From NCBI GenBank assembly GCA_017577565.1, contig PKRH01000046.1:1-24232 (forward strand): a stretch of 24,232 nt of DNA. The letters run 5' to 3'. Shown in pieces: positions 14,832-21,568 of this stretch; position 1 is the first letter of the stretch; every line of letters starts with the position of its first letter. Origin of the DNA: Thermoanaerobacterales bacterium. GTDB taxonomy: Bacteria > Actinomycetota > Acidimicrobiia > Acidimicrobiales > JACDCH01. Made by a program: the position numbers and the translations under genes. Below the pieces are notes generated by a model, which was not told the DNA's origin, ran no database searches, and saw only the letters and a list, made by a program, of their open reading frames with translations.

Positions 14832-15821
14832 ATGGACTGGGAAAGCATCTTCAGCAACACCCTGGAGTCGGCCATCGGGCGGGACGCCATGGTCTTCGCG
14901 CTGGCCGCCATCGGCCTGAACCTGCACTTCGGCTACACCGGCCTGCTGAACTTCGGGCAGGCCGGGTTCATGGCCGTCGGCGCCTACGGCGTGGGCATCA
15001 CGGTCGTCGAGTTCGACGCCCCGCTGTGGGTCGGGGTGATCGTCGGGATCGTCGGCGCCGTCGGGCTCGCCCTGCTGCTCGGCCTGCCGACCCTGCGGCT
15101 GCGGGCCGACTACCTGGCCATCACGACGATCGCCGCCGGCGAGATCCTGCGGTTCATCTTCCGGGCCGCCGAGTTCCGCGACTTCACCGGCGGGTCGAAC
15201 GGCATCAACGGCTTCGCCCGGGACTTCACCAACGCCAACCCGTTCAACGGCGACTTCGAGCTCTGGCTGATCTCCTTCAGCGCCACCCAGATGTGGTACC
15301 TGACGGTCGGCTGGGCGCTGGTCCTGCTGTCGGTCCTGCTCATCTGGCTGCTCACCCGCAGCCCCTGGGGCCGGGTGCTCAAGGCCATCCGCGAGGACGA
15401 GGACGCCGTGCGGGCCCTGGGCAAGAACGTCTACGCCTACAAGATGCAGAGCCTCATCGTCGGCGGCGTGATCGGCTCGCTCGCCGGCATGATGCTGGCC
15501 ATCTCGGCCCGCTCGGTGCAGCCCGACAACTACGGCACGCCGACGACGTTCTTCGCCTACGCCTGCCTCATCCTCGGCGGTGCGGCCACCATCTGGGGCC
15601 CGGTGGTCGGGTCGATGATCTTCTGGTCGATCATGGCCTTCACCGAGAACCTGCTCCGGCAGCTGGTGGAGAACGACCACATCCCCGACAGCATCATGAG
15701 CGGTGTGCAGGTCGGCCAGGTCCGCTTCATGCTCATGGGCCTGGGGCTGGCGCTGCTCATGATCTTCCGCCCGCAGGGCGTGTTCGGCGACCGGCGAGAG
15801 ATCGCCCTGACCACCCGGTGA
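14832..15821 (+). CDS. livM: branched-chain amino acid-type ABC permease LivM
   Basis: Second permease subunit, 329 residues, forming the membrane channel with LivH. The motif GLNLHFGYTGLLNFGQAGFMAVGAYG (about 29-54) is the LivM counterpart of the LivH signature. ADYLAITTIAAGEILR, the TRSPWGRVLKAIREDEDAVRALGKN cytoplasmic coupling loop and the C-terminal RPQGVFGDRRE are all typical. Multiple hydrophobic helices are evident. It starts seven bases after livH, with AGGAG overlapping the livH stop. An acidic/aromatic segment (residues about 108-150, with DFTGGSNGINGF and NPFNGDFELW) forms an external loop. No unusual additions are seen, in contrast to LivH. Confidence 0.94.
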   Translation: MDWESIFSNTLESAIGRDAMVFALAAIGLNLHFGYTGLLNFGQAGFMAVGAYGVGITVVEFDAPLWVGVIVGIVGAVGLALLLGLPTLRLRADYLAITTIAAGEILRFIFRAAEFRDFTGGSNGINGFARDFTNANPFNGDFELWLISFSATQMWYLTVGWALVLLSVLLIWLLTRSPWGRVLKAIREDEDAVRALGKNVYAYKMQSLIVGGVIGSLAGMMLAISARSVQPDNYGTPTTFFAYACLILGGAATIWGPVVGSMIFWSIMAFTENLLRQLVENDHIPDSIMSGVQVGQVRFMLMGLGLALLMIFRPQGVFGDRREIALTTR

Positions 15822-15828
15822 CGCTGCC

Positions 15829-16791
15829 ATGACCGAGACGACACCCTCGCCGAACACCGGTTTCACCCGCATCCGGGTCGACGCCTTCGAGGACGTGCCC
15901 GAGCAGCCGGGCGCGCGGAAGCCCGACCCGATCCTGGTGGTCGAGAGCCTGACCCGGCGGTTCGGCGGCCTGATGGCCGTCGACGTCGACCACCTCGAGT
16001 TCCAGCGGGGGGCCATCACCGGCCTGATCGGGCCCAACGGCGCCGGCAAGACCACGCTCTTCAACCTGCTCACCGGGTTCGACAAGCCGAACACCGGGAC
16101 GTGGAGCTTCAACGGCCGGCCGATGCGCGGGCTGTCGGCCCACAAGGTGGCCCAGGCCGGCATGGTCCGCACCTTCCAGCTGACCAAGGCGCTGTCGCGC
16201 CTGACGGTCATGGACAACATGAAGCTCGGGGCCACCGGCCAGACCGGCGAGCGGTTCTTCCCGTCGCTGGTGCGCAGCCGGTGGCGGGGCCAGGAGAAGG
16301 CCATCGAGGAGCGGGCCGAGGCCCTGCTCGAGCGGTTCAACCTCCACCACATGCGCGACGAGTTCGCCGGGGCGCTCTCCGGCGGCCAGCGCAAGCTGCT
16401 CGAGATGGCCCGGGCGCTCATGGTCGAGCCCGAGCTCGTCATGCTCGACGAGCCGATGGCCGGCGTGAACCCGGCGCTGGCCCAGACCATCATCGGCCAC
16501 GTCCGCGACCTGGCGGCCGACGGCCTCTCGGTGGTCTTCGTCGAGCACGACATGGACGTCGTCCGCACGGTCAGCGACTGGGTCGTGGTCATGGCCGAGG
16601 GGCGCGTGATCGCCGAGGGGCGGCACGCGTCGATCGTCACCAACCCCGAGGTCATCGACGCCTACCTCGGGCGGCACCACGGCACACCGCTCGACCCCGC
16701 CGAGCAGGAGCGCCAGCTGGCCGAGGCCCAGGCCGAGATCGAGGCCGAGCTCGAGGCCGAGGAGCGGGCGCGGGAGCAGGAGGGCGCATGA
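15829..16791 (+). CDS. livG: ABC transporter ATP-binding protein LivG
   Basis: One of the two ATPases that drive the importer from the cytoplasmic side. The 320-residue protein has Walker A GPNGAGKT (68-75), the TFQL Q-loop (115-118), signature LSGGQRK (183-189), Walker B LVMLDEP (203-209) and the H-loop VEHDMDVV. Two additions flank the ATPase: a 35-residue N-terminal segment with FTRIRVDAFEDVPEQPGARKPDP, and a C-terminal Glu/Ala-rich stretch (about 290-320) likely to form a charged helix. Usual LivG is about 255 residues, so this one is long. The start is seven bases after livM, with only GGTGA as a weak ribosome site. The stop overlaps livF (ATGA). Confidence 0.94.
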   Translation: MTETTPSPNTGFTRIRVDAFEDVPEQPGARKPDPILVVESLTRRFGGLMAVDVDHLEFQRGAITGLIGPNGAGKTTLFNLLTGFDKPNTGTWSFNGRPMRGLSAHKVAQAGMVRTFQLTKALSRLTVMDNMKLGATGQTGERFFPSLVRSRWRGQEKAIEERAEALLERFNLHHMRDEFAGALSGGQRKLLEMARALMVEPELVMLDEPMAGVNPALAQTIIGHVRDLAADGLSVVFVEHDMDVVRTVSDWVVVMAEGRVIAEGRHASIVTNPEVIDAYLGRHHGTPLDPAEQERQLAEAQAEIEAELEAEERAREQEGA

Positions 16792-17561
16792 CCGCCACCG
16801 ACACCAGCACCGACGGCGCCGGCCGGCCGAGCGACCGCACCCCGCTGCTCGAGGCGCGGGAGCTCGTCGCCGGCTACGTCCCCGAGGTCAACATCCTCAA
16901 CGGCGTCGACCTCACGCTCTACCAGGGCGAGCTGGTCGGCGTCATCGGCCCCAACGGCGCGGGCAAGTCGACGCTCATCAAAGCGCTGTTCGGCCTCATC
17001 CCGGTGCGGTCCGGGACGGTCGTCTACGAGGGCGAGGACGTCACCGGCCTGAAGGCGCACAGCCTCGTGGCCAAGGGCATCGGCTACGTGCCCCAGACCA
17101 ACAACGTCTTCCCCCGGCTGACCGTCGAGGAGAACCTGCAGATGGGCCTCTACCTCCGGCCCAAGCAGTTCGCCGAGCGGTTCGAGGCCGTGACCGAGAT
17201 GTTCCCCCGCCTGGGAGAGCGCCGGAAGCAGCGCTCCGGCTCGCTGTCCGGCGGCGAGCGCCAGATGCTGGCCATGGGCCGGGCCCTCATGATGGACCCG
17301 AAGGTCCTGCTGCTCGACGAGCCCTCGGCCGGCCTGTCGCCCGCCTACCAGGACGAGGTGTTCATCAACTGCAGGCGGATCAACCAGGCCGGGGTGTCGA
17401 TCGTCATGGTCGAGCAGAACGCCAACCGGTGCCTCCAGATCTGCCACCGGGGTTACGTGCTCGACCAGGGGCGCAACGCCTACACCGACACCGGCCGGGC
17501 CCTGCTCAGCGACCCCAAGGTCATCGAGCTGTACCTCGGCACCCTCGCCCAGGTCGACTGA
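16788..17561 (+). CDS. livF: ABC transporter ATP-binding protein LivF
   Basis: The partner ATPase of LivG, 257 residues. It has Walker A GPNGAGKS (54-61), the Q-loop VPQTNNVFPRLTVEENL (101-117), signature LSGGERQM (153-160), Walker B VLLLDEPSAGLSP (173-185) and H-loop-region VEQNANRCLQI. In the H-loop position LivF proteins have Gln-Asn in place of His, as here. The N-terminus has about 18 polar residues before the ATPase. Its ATG overlaps the livG stop by four bases, so the two subunits are made in step. It is the last plus-strand gene of the operon and ends 55 bases before a strong bidirectional hairpin shared with livK. Confidence 0.94.
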   Translation: MTATDTSTDGAGRPSDRTPLLEARELVAGYVPEVNILNGVDLTLYQGELVGVIGPNGAGKSTLIKALFGLIPVRSGTVVYEGEDVTGLKAHSLVAKGIGYVPQTNNVFPRLTVEENLQMGLYLRPKQFAERFEAVTEMFPRLGERRKQRSGSLSGGERQMLAMGRALMMDPKVLLLDEPSAGLSPAYQDEVFINCRRINQAGVSIVMVEQNANRCLQICHRGYVLDQGRNAYTDTGRALLSDPKVIELYLGTLAQVD

Positions 17562-17616
17562 GCCGACCCGGCGGGCGCCGCGGCGCCGGGCGCCCGCCGC
17601 CGTCGCCGCCACGCGG

Positions 17617-17646
17617 AAGGGGCCGGCCCCTCGGGGCCGGCCCCTT
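17617..17646. terminator. bidirectional terminator between livF and livK
   Basis: AAGGGGCCGGCCCC (17617-17630) and GGGGCCGGCCCCTT (17633-17646) are exact complements, giving a stem of about 13 bp with a tight loop. Each arm begins with AA or ends with TT, so the hairpin can stop transcription from both sides. It lies in the 105-base gap between the convergent genes. Confidence 0.85.
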
Positions 17647-17666
17647 CGTCGCGCTCGCCCGGTCGG

Positions 17667-19001
17667 TCAGAGCGAGGCGGTGCGGTACACCGTCTGCGAC
17701 GGGTCGATCCGGTTGTCCGGGCCGTAGGTCGAGATCGAGAAGCTCGCCTCGGTGGGCTCGCCCTGGATCGAGAACTCCTGCGGACCCGACGGGCCGTCGT
17801 AGTCGATGTCGGTCGTGCCGGCGTCGATCAGCTGCTTGCACTCGACGAAGCTCGTGCACTTCTCACCCTCGCGGGTGACGCCGTTGATGTGCTTGGCGAT
17901 CTCCGCGGGGTTGTCCGTGCCGGCCAGCTCGGCCGCCAGCGCCGTGATGACCACGGCGTCGTAGGTCTCGGGGCCGTAGCTGAAGTCGATGAGGTCCGGG
18001 TCGACGCCGAGCAGCGCCTGGCGGAACTCCTCGGTGACCTCGGCCGCCGGCTGCGTGCCCTGCACGCCGACCAGGGCGCCCTCGGTCGTGAAGTCCTCGC
18101 CCAGGGCGTTACCGATGTTGCCGTCGACCAGGTAGACCTGGTCGGGCTGGATGCCCTGCTCGAACAGGCCGGTCAGAATGCGGCTCGACTCGTCGAAGCC
18201 GATCACGACGACGGCGTCGGACTCGGCCGAGACGACCTCCTCGATCTCGGCGTCGAAGTTCTGGGCCTGCGGGTCGTAGACCTCGGCCACCACGACCTCA
18301 CCGCCGGCCTCCTCGAACCACTGGCGGGTGAAGCTCAGCAGGCCCTCGCCGTAGGGGTCCTGCAGCGCCAGGATGGCGGCGGTGGTGTGGCCGTCCTCGA
18401 TCATCAGGTCGGCCAGCACCCGGCCCTGGAGCACGTCCGACGGCGCCGTGCGGAAGTACAGGTCGTCGTCGTCGTAGGTGGTGAAGTCGGGCGAGGTGTT
18501 CGCCGGCGAGAACTGGATCTTGCAGGCGTCGACGATCTTGTCGATGACCGTGAAGGAGACGCCGGACGAGGCGGCGCCCAGGATCACGTCGACACCCTCG
18601 TTGAGGTGCCGGTCGACCGTCTGGTTGGCGATGTCGGTCGAGGTGTCGCCCGAGTCACCCGGCGTGTACTCGATGGGCTGGCCGAGCACGCCGCCCGCGG
18701 CGTTGATCTCGTTGACAGCGAGCTGCGCCGCCGCCTCCTCGGGCGGGCCGAGGAAGGCCAGGTTGCCCGTCTGGGGCAGCAGGCCGCCGATCTTCAGCAC
18801 CCCGTCGGACTCGCCTTCGCACTCGGGGGAGGCCTCGCCGAACTCCGGCTCAGGGATCGCCTGCTCCTCGGACCCCCCACCTTCCTCTTCCGTCGTGTCG
18901 TCGCCCGCCTCGGTGTCGTCGTCGTCGCCGCAGGCCGCAGCGAAGAGCGACAGACCGAGGAGGATGGCGAGAAGCCGCAAAGAACGGCGTCGCTGTCGCA
19001 T
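17667..19001 (-). CDS. livK: ABC transporter substrate-binding lipoprotein LivK
   Basis: A 444-residue periplasmic-binding-protein type I lipoprotein that would capture the substrate for LivHMGF. The signal is clear: RQRRRSLRL, a hydrophobic stretch, then FAAAC with lipidated Cys24. An acidic linker (25-55, rich in Asp, Glu and Gly) tethers the binding domain. The domain begins KIGGLLPQTGNLAFLGPPEEAAAQLAVNEINAAGGVLG, the standard first lobe of the family, followed by VILGAASSGVSFTVID and a CTSFVECKQL segment with a possible disulfide. AAGGGGAG eight bases before the ATG supports the start. It is on the opposite strand from livHMGF and meets livF tail to tail, so it is regulated separately. 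The ligand could be leucine/isoleucine/valine, another amino acid, or an amide. Confidence 0.93.
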   Translation of the reverse strand: MRQRRRSLRLLAILLGLSLFAAACGDDDDTEAGDDTTEEEGGGSEEQAIPEPEFGEASPECEGESDGVLKIGGLLPQTGNLAFLGPPEEAAAQLAVNEINAAGGVLGQPIEYTPGDSGDTSTDIANQTVDRHLNEGVDVILGAASSGVSFTVIDKIVDACKIQFSPANTSPDFTTYDDDDLYFRTAPSDVLQGRVLADLMIEDGHTTAAILALQDPYGEGLLSFTRQWFEEAGGEVVVAEVYDPQAQNFDAEIEEVVSAESDAVVVIGFDESSRILTGLFEQGIQPDQVYLVDGNIGNALGEDFTTEGALVGVQGTQPAAEVTEEFRQALLGVDPDLIDFSYGPETYDAVVITALAAELAGTDNPAEIAKHINGVTREGEKCTSFVECKQLIDAGTTDIDYDGPSGPQEFSIQGEPTEASFSISTYGPDNRIDPSQTVYRTASL

Positions 19002-19031
19002 CGCTCACTCCCCTTGTCCAGGAACAAATGA

Positions 19032-19051
19032 CGCGGAGGCAACGCTCCGCG
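19032..19051 (-). repeat. hairpin in the livK leader
   Basis: CGCGGAG (19032-19038) and CTCCGCG (19045-19051) pair around six bases. On the minus strand this lies about 30 bases upstream of the livK ATG, inside the likely 5' leader. It may protect the mRNA end or tune expression. Confidence 0.35.
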
Positions 19052-19102
19052 CACGACAGGTTTACCACTGATGGGGCAGCGCGCGTTGCGCAATGGCGAT
19101 CA

Positions 19103-19117
19103 GTTCCGTTAAGGAAC
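19103..19117. repeat. small inverted repeat in the livK-alaX divergent region
   Basis: GTTCC (19103-19107), GTTAA, GGAAC (19113-19117). It ends seven bases before the alaX ATG and its right arm contains the AAGGA ribosome site. In the 123 bases between the two divergent genes it is the only clear symmetric site near alaX. It could be an operator or chance. Confidence 0.3.
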
Positions 19118-19124
19118 CGTCACG

Positions 19125-19847
19125 ATGTCAACCGATCAGCTCCATCTGCGCGATGCGTACCTCCGGTCCGTACGCGCCGAGGTCACGGCGGTGGACGGCG
19201 ACCGCGTCGCGCTCGACCGCACCGTCTTCTACCCGACGGGCGGTGGCCAGCCCCACGACACCGGGCTGCTGCGCTGGGGTGGCGGCGAAGCGGCCGTCGT
19301 CGACGTCCGCAAGGAGGGCGACGTCGTCTGGCACCGCCTCGCCGAGGGCGCCCCGGTGCCGGCGGTCGGCGCCGAGGTCGAGGGCGAGATCGACTGGGAG
19401 CGGCGGCACCAGCTCATGCGCACCCACACCGCGCTCCACATCCTCTGCGGGGTGATCTGGAACGAGTGGGGGGTGCCCGTCACCGGCGGCAACATGGAGC
19501 CGCTCACCGCCCGCATGGACTTCGCGCTCGACCCGACGCCCGAGGGCTTCGGCGCCCGCGTGGAGGAGCTGGTGGCGGCGGAGATCGCCGCCGACCGCCC
19601 CATCGAGGTCTCGTTCATCCCCCGGTCCGAGGCCGTGCTCGACGAGGCCCTCATCCGCACGAAGGTCAACCTCGTGCCCGAGTCGGTGACCGAGATCCGG
19701 GTCGTCGACATCGTCGGGCTGGACAAGCAGGCCGACGGCGGCACCCACGTCCGCAGCACCGGCGAGGTCGGCGGCGTCCGGGTCGTGAAGACCGAGTCGA
19801 AGGGGCGGGGCAACAAGCGGGTCCGGATCCAGGTCACCGACGGCTGA
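19125..19847 (+). CDS. AlaX-type alanyl-tRNA editing protein
   Basis: A 240-residue free-standing relative of the alanyl-tRNA synthetase editing domain, expected to hydrolyse Ser-tRNA(Ala) (or Gly-tRNA(Ala)). It has the second-domain-like start YLRSVRAEV...RTVFYPTGGGQPHDTG (residues 12-47), the metal motif HTALH (His101, His105) after RRHQLMRT, and DGGTHV (Asp204 to His208). In the family the last motif is usually CGGTHV, with the Cys as a zinc ligand; here that Cys is replaced by Asp. The AlaX-M size and the N-terminal glycine-rich motif suggest full editing ability. AAGGA nine bases upstream supports the ATG. It diverges from livK and is followed 18 bases later by larE, which has its own promoter. 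Confidence 0.88.
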   Translation: MSTDQLHLRDAYLRSVRAEVTAVDGDRVALDRTVFYPTGGGQPHDTGLLRWGGGEAAVVDVRKEGDVVWHRLAEGAPVPAVGAEVEGEIDWERRHQLMRTHTALHILCGVIWNEWGVPVTGGNMEPLTARMDFALDPTPEGFGARVEELVAAEIAADRPIEVSFIPRSEAVLDEALIRTKVNLVPESVTEIRVVDIVGLDKQADGGTHVRSTGEVGGVRVVKTESKGRGNKRVRIQVTDG

Positions 19848-19852
19848 GTGCC

Positions 19853-19858
19853 TAGGCT
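19853..19858 (+). promoter_or_regulatory. -10 element of larE (TAGGCT), leaderless
   Basis: TAGGCT with seven bases to the GTG at 19866. It argues against the in-frame GTG at 19848, which lies upstream of the hexamer. Confidence 0.55.
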
Positions 19859-19865
19859 CGACGCC

Positions 19866-20687
19866 GTGGCCGCTTCGCTCGACGCCCTGCGGGACCGGCT
19901 CCGGGAGCTCGCCCCCGTCGTCGTGGCGTTCTCGGGCGGCGCCGACTCGTCGTTCCTGGCCTGGGTTGCCCACGACACCCTCGGGCCGGACGGGGCGCTC
20001 GCGGTCACCGCGGTGTCGCCCTCCCTGCCGGGCCGCGAGCGGGTCGAGTGCGCCGACCTGGCCGCCGAGTGGGGCCTGCGGTGGCGGGAGGTCGAGACCG
20101 ACGAGCTCGAGCAGGCCGCCTACCGTCGCAACGACGGCGACCGCTGCTACTGGTGCAAGGACGCGCTGCTGCGGGCCGTCACCCCGCTGGCCGGCGAGCT
20201 GGGCCGGGACGGCCGGCCGGCGACGGTCGTGCTGGGCGTCAACCTCGACGACCTCGACGACCACCGGCCCGGCCAGCGGGCCGCCGCCGAGCGCGGCGCC
20301 GCCTTCCCGCTCGTGGACGCCGGCTTCACCAAGGCCGACGTGCGCGAGTGGTCGCGCCGGCTGGGGCTGCGGACCTGGGACAAGCCGGCCGCCGCCTGCC
20401 TCGCCTCCCGGCTGCCCTACGGCACGCCCGTGACCCTCGGGCGCCTGGCGAGCGTCGAGCGGGCCGAGGCCGCGCTCCACGCCCTGGGGTTCCGGGAGGT
20501 CCGGGTGCGGCACTACGGCGACACGGCCCGGGTCGAGGTGCCGCTCGACCGGCTGGCCGACGTCGTCGAGCGCCGGGAGCAGGTGGTGGCGGGCGTCCGG
20601 GCCGCCGGCTACCGCTACGTCACCCTCGACCTCGAGGGCCTGCGCTCGGGCAACCTCAACCAGGCGCTGGGTCTGCGGGCGAGCTGA
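19866..20687 (+). CDS. larE: LarE-like ATP-dependent sulfur transferase (PP-loop)
   Basis: LarE activates a nicotinate-derived carboxylate with ATP and inserts sulfur to build the nickel-pincer cofactor of lactate racemase and related enzymes. The 273-residue protein has the PP-loop SGGADSS (23-29), CYWCK (Cys94, Cys97) and WDKPAAACLASRLPYG (171-186). Cys178 corresponds to the sulfur-donating Cys of the Lactobacillus enzyme. Three active-site cysteines together suggest the iron-sulfur-cluster type of LarE, described as using a [4Fe-4S] cluster, rather than the single-Cys sacrificial type; this is from memory. The later part has ERAEAALHALGFREVRVRHYGDTARVEV, typical of the family. No larA, larB or larC is in the window. 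The start GTG is set by the -10 hexamer. The last 32 bases overlap a convergent gene. Confidence 0.88.
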   Translation: MAASLDALRDRLRELAPVVVAFSGGADSSFLAWVAHDTLGPDGALAVTAVSPSLPGRERVECADLAAEWGLRWREVETDELEQAAYRRNDGDRCYWCKDALLRAVTPLAGELGRDGRPATVVLGVNLDDLDDHRPGQRAAAERGAAFPLVDAGFTKADVREWSRRLGLRTWDKPAAACLASRLPYGTPVTLGRLASVERAEAALHALGFREVRVRHYGDTARVEVPLDRLADVVERREQVVAGVRAAGYRYVTLDLEGLRSGNLNQALGLRAS

Positions 20688-20979
20688 CCGGCGTCCAGGT
20701 CGGGAAGGCGATGTGGGGGACGCCGAGGTGGTCGACCAGGCGTCCCTTGGCGGCCAGCTCGCCCAGGCAGCGCTGCGCCACCTCCCGGTCGCCGACCATG
20801 GCCGCGTACTCGGCGGCGCTCAGCAGCAGCGGCCCGGCCTCGGCGTCCGCGTCGCCGGGCCGCAGCAGGGCGTCGACCTCCAGCACGGGGCGGCACGGCG
20901 CGCTGCGGTCGACGCACACCGAGTGGTAGACGACGCCCTCGAACACCGACAACGCCCGGATGCGCACGTCGTGTGTCAT
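20656..20979 (-). CDS. hypothetical protein, 107 residues
   Basis: I do not recognise this protein. It is likely real: the frame has the same strong G/C third-position bias as true genes here, its composition is balanced, and it fills the only space between larE and the next gene. It begins MTHDVRIRALSVFEGVVYHSVCVDRSAPCRPVLEVDALL, continues with an acidic segment, then LLLSAAEYAAMVGDREVAQRCLGELAAKG (about 52-80, probably helical), and ends in a Pro/Ala-rich tail that lies antisense to the last 32 bases of larE. There are three cysteines, two near residues 22-29. There is no signal peptide or membrane helix. No good ribosome site or near -10 is seen before the ATG, so the start is uncertain. 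Confidence 0.6.
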   Translation of the reverse strand: MTHDVRIRALSVFEGVVYHSVCVDRSAPCRPVLEVDALLRPGDADAEAGPLLLSAAEYAAMVGDREVAQRCLGELAAKGRLVDHLGVPHIAFPTWTPVSSPADPAPG

Positions 20980-21016
20980 AGCGCGGCGGCGGGCGTGGGG
21001 GCGACGGCGCGCGGGG

Positions 21017-21022
21017 CAGGAT
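21017..21022 (+). promoter_or_regulatory. possible -10 element of the 165-residue hypothetical (CAGGAT)
   Basis: CAGGAT keeps the A at position 2 and the T at position 6 and has six bases to the GTG at 21029. It is the weakest of the series. Confidence 0.35.
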
Positions 21023-21028
21023 GGGGGC

Positions 21029-21526
21029 GTGGCCGACCACGACCGACGCGACGATCCCGCCGACGCCGCGGCGCTCGCCGCCTACGCCACCGCCCTCGCC
21101 GACGGCATCGAGCGCGCCATCCCCGGGTGGGTCGAGCGGTCCGTGCGATCGGTGCTCGCCGCCCAGGGCATCGAGGTGGGCGAGGAGGTCGAGCGGGCGC
21201 TCGCCGAGGCCGCGGCCGCGGCCCGCGACGACGGGGCGCCCCGGGTGCGCCGGCTCCTCGCCACCGACATCGACGAGCAGGCCGGCAACCCGCTGTCGGT
21301 GCTGCGCGACCTCGTGCGCTACCCGACCGCCGTGCTCCGGGCGGCGGGGGCCCGGCCGGTGCCCCGGGACGACTTCGCCGTGCGGAACTTCCCCGACGAC
21401 CTCTACGACCTGACGCCCGCCTCGTTCGCCGACGTCGACCCCGAGCTGGTCGAGCCGGGCATCGAGTGGGGCGCGGCCAAGGCCCACGTCCACCTCGCCC
21501 GGCGCCGGCGCGAGGGCCGCCGCTGA
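21029..21526 (+). CDS. hypothetical protein, 165 residues
   Basis: Unknown function, soluble, no signal or membrane helix. The first half is helical (ALAAYATALADGIERAIPGWVERSVRSVLAAQG, about 16-48, then EEVERALAEAAAAARDDGA). The second half has NPLSVLRDLVRYPTAVLRAAGARPVPRDDFAVRNFPDDLYDLTPASFADVDPELVEPGIEWGAAKAHVHLARRR. Its well-ordered sequence and conserved-looking aromatic and acidic residues suggest a conserved protein, probably restricted to this bacterial group. The open frame extends further upstream, but GTG at 21029 fits the leaderless pattern. It diverges from the 107-residue hypothetical and precedes the flavoprotein gene by 42 bases. Confidence 0.75.
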   Translation: MADHDRRDDPADAAALAAYATALADGIERAIPGWVERSVRSVLAAQGIEVGEEVERALAEAAAAARDDGAPRVRRLLATDIDEQAGNPLSVLRDLVRYPTAVLRAAGARPVPRDDFAVRNFPDDLYDLTPASFADVDPELVEPGIEWGAAKAHVHLARRRREGRR

Positions 21527-21532
21527 CCGGTC

Positions 21533-21548
21533 CGGCCCGCGCGGGCCG
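21533..21548 (+). terminator. possible terminator before the flavoprotein gene
   Basis: CGGCCCGCGCGGGCCG is a 16-base perfect palindrome that can fold as a 6-bp stem with a 4-base loop, seven bases after the stop of the 165-residue hypothetical. There is no U-tract. Confidence 0.4.
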
Positions 21549-21556
21549 TCCCGCCC

Positions 21557-21562
21557 TAGCCT
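21557..21562 (+). promoter_or_regulatory. -10 element of the flavoprotein gene (TAGCCT), leaderless
   Basis: TAGCCT with six bases to the ATG at 21569, identical in sequence and spacing to the hemQ promoter. Confidence 0.55.
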
Positions 21563-21568
21563 GCGGTC

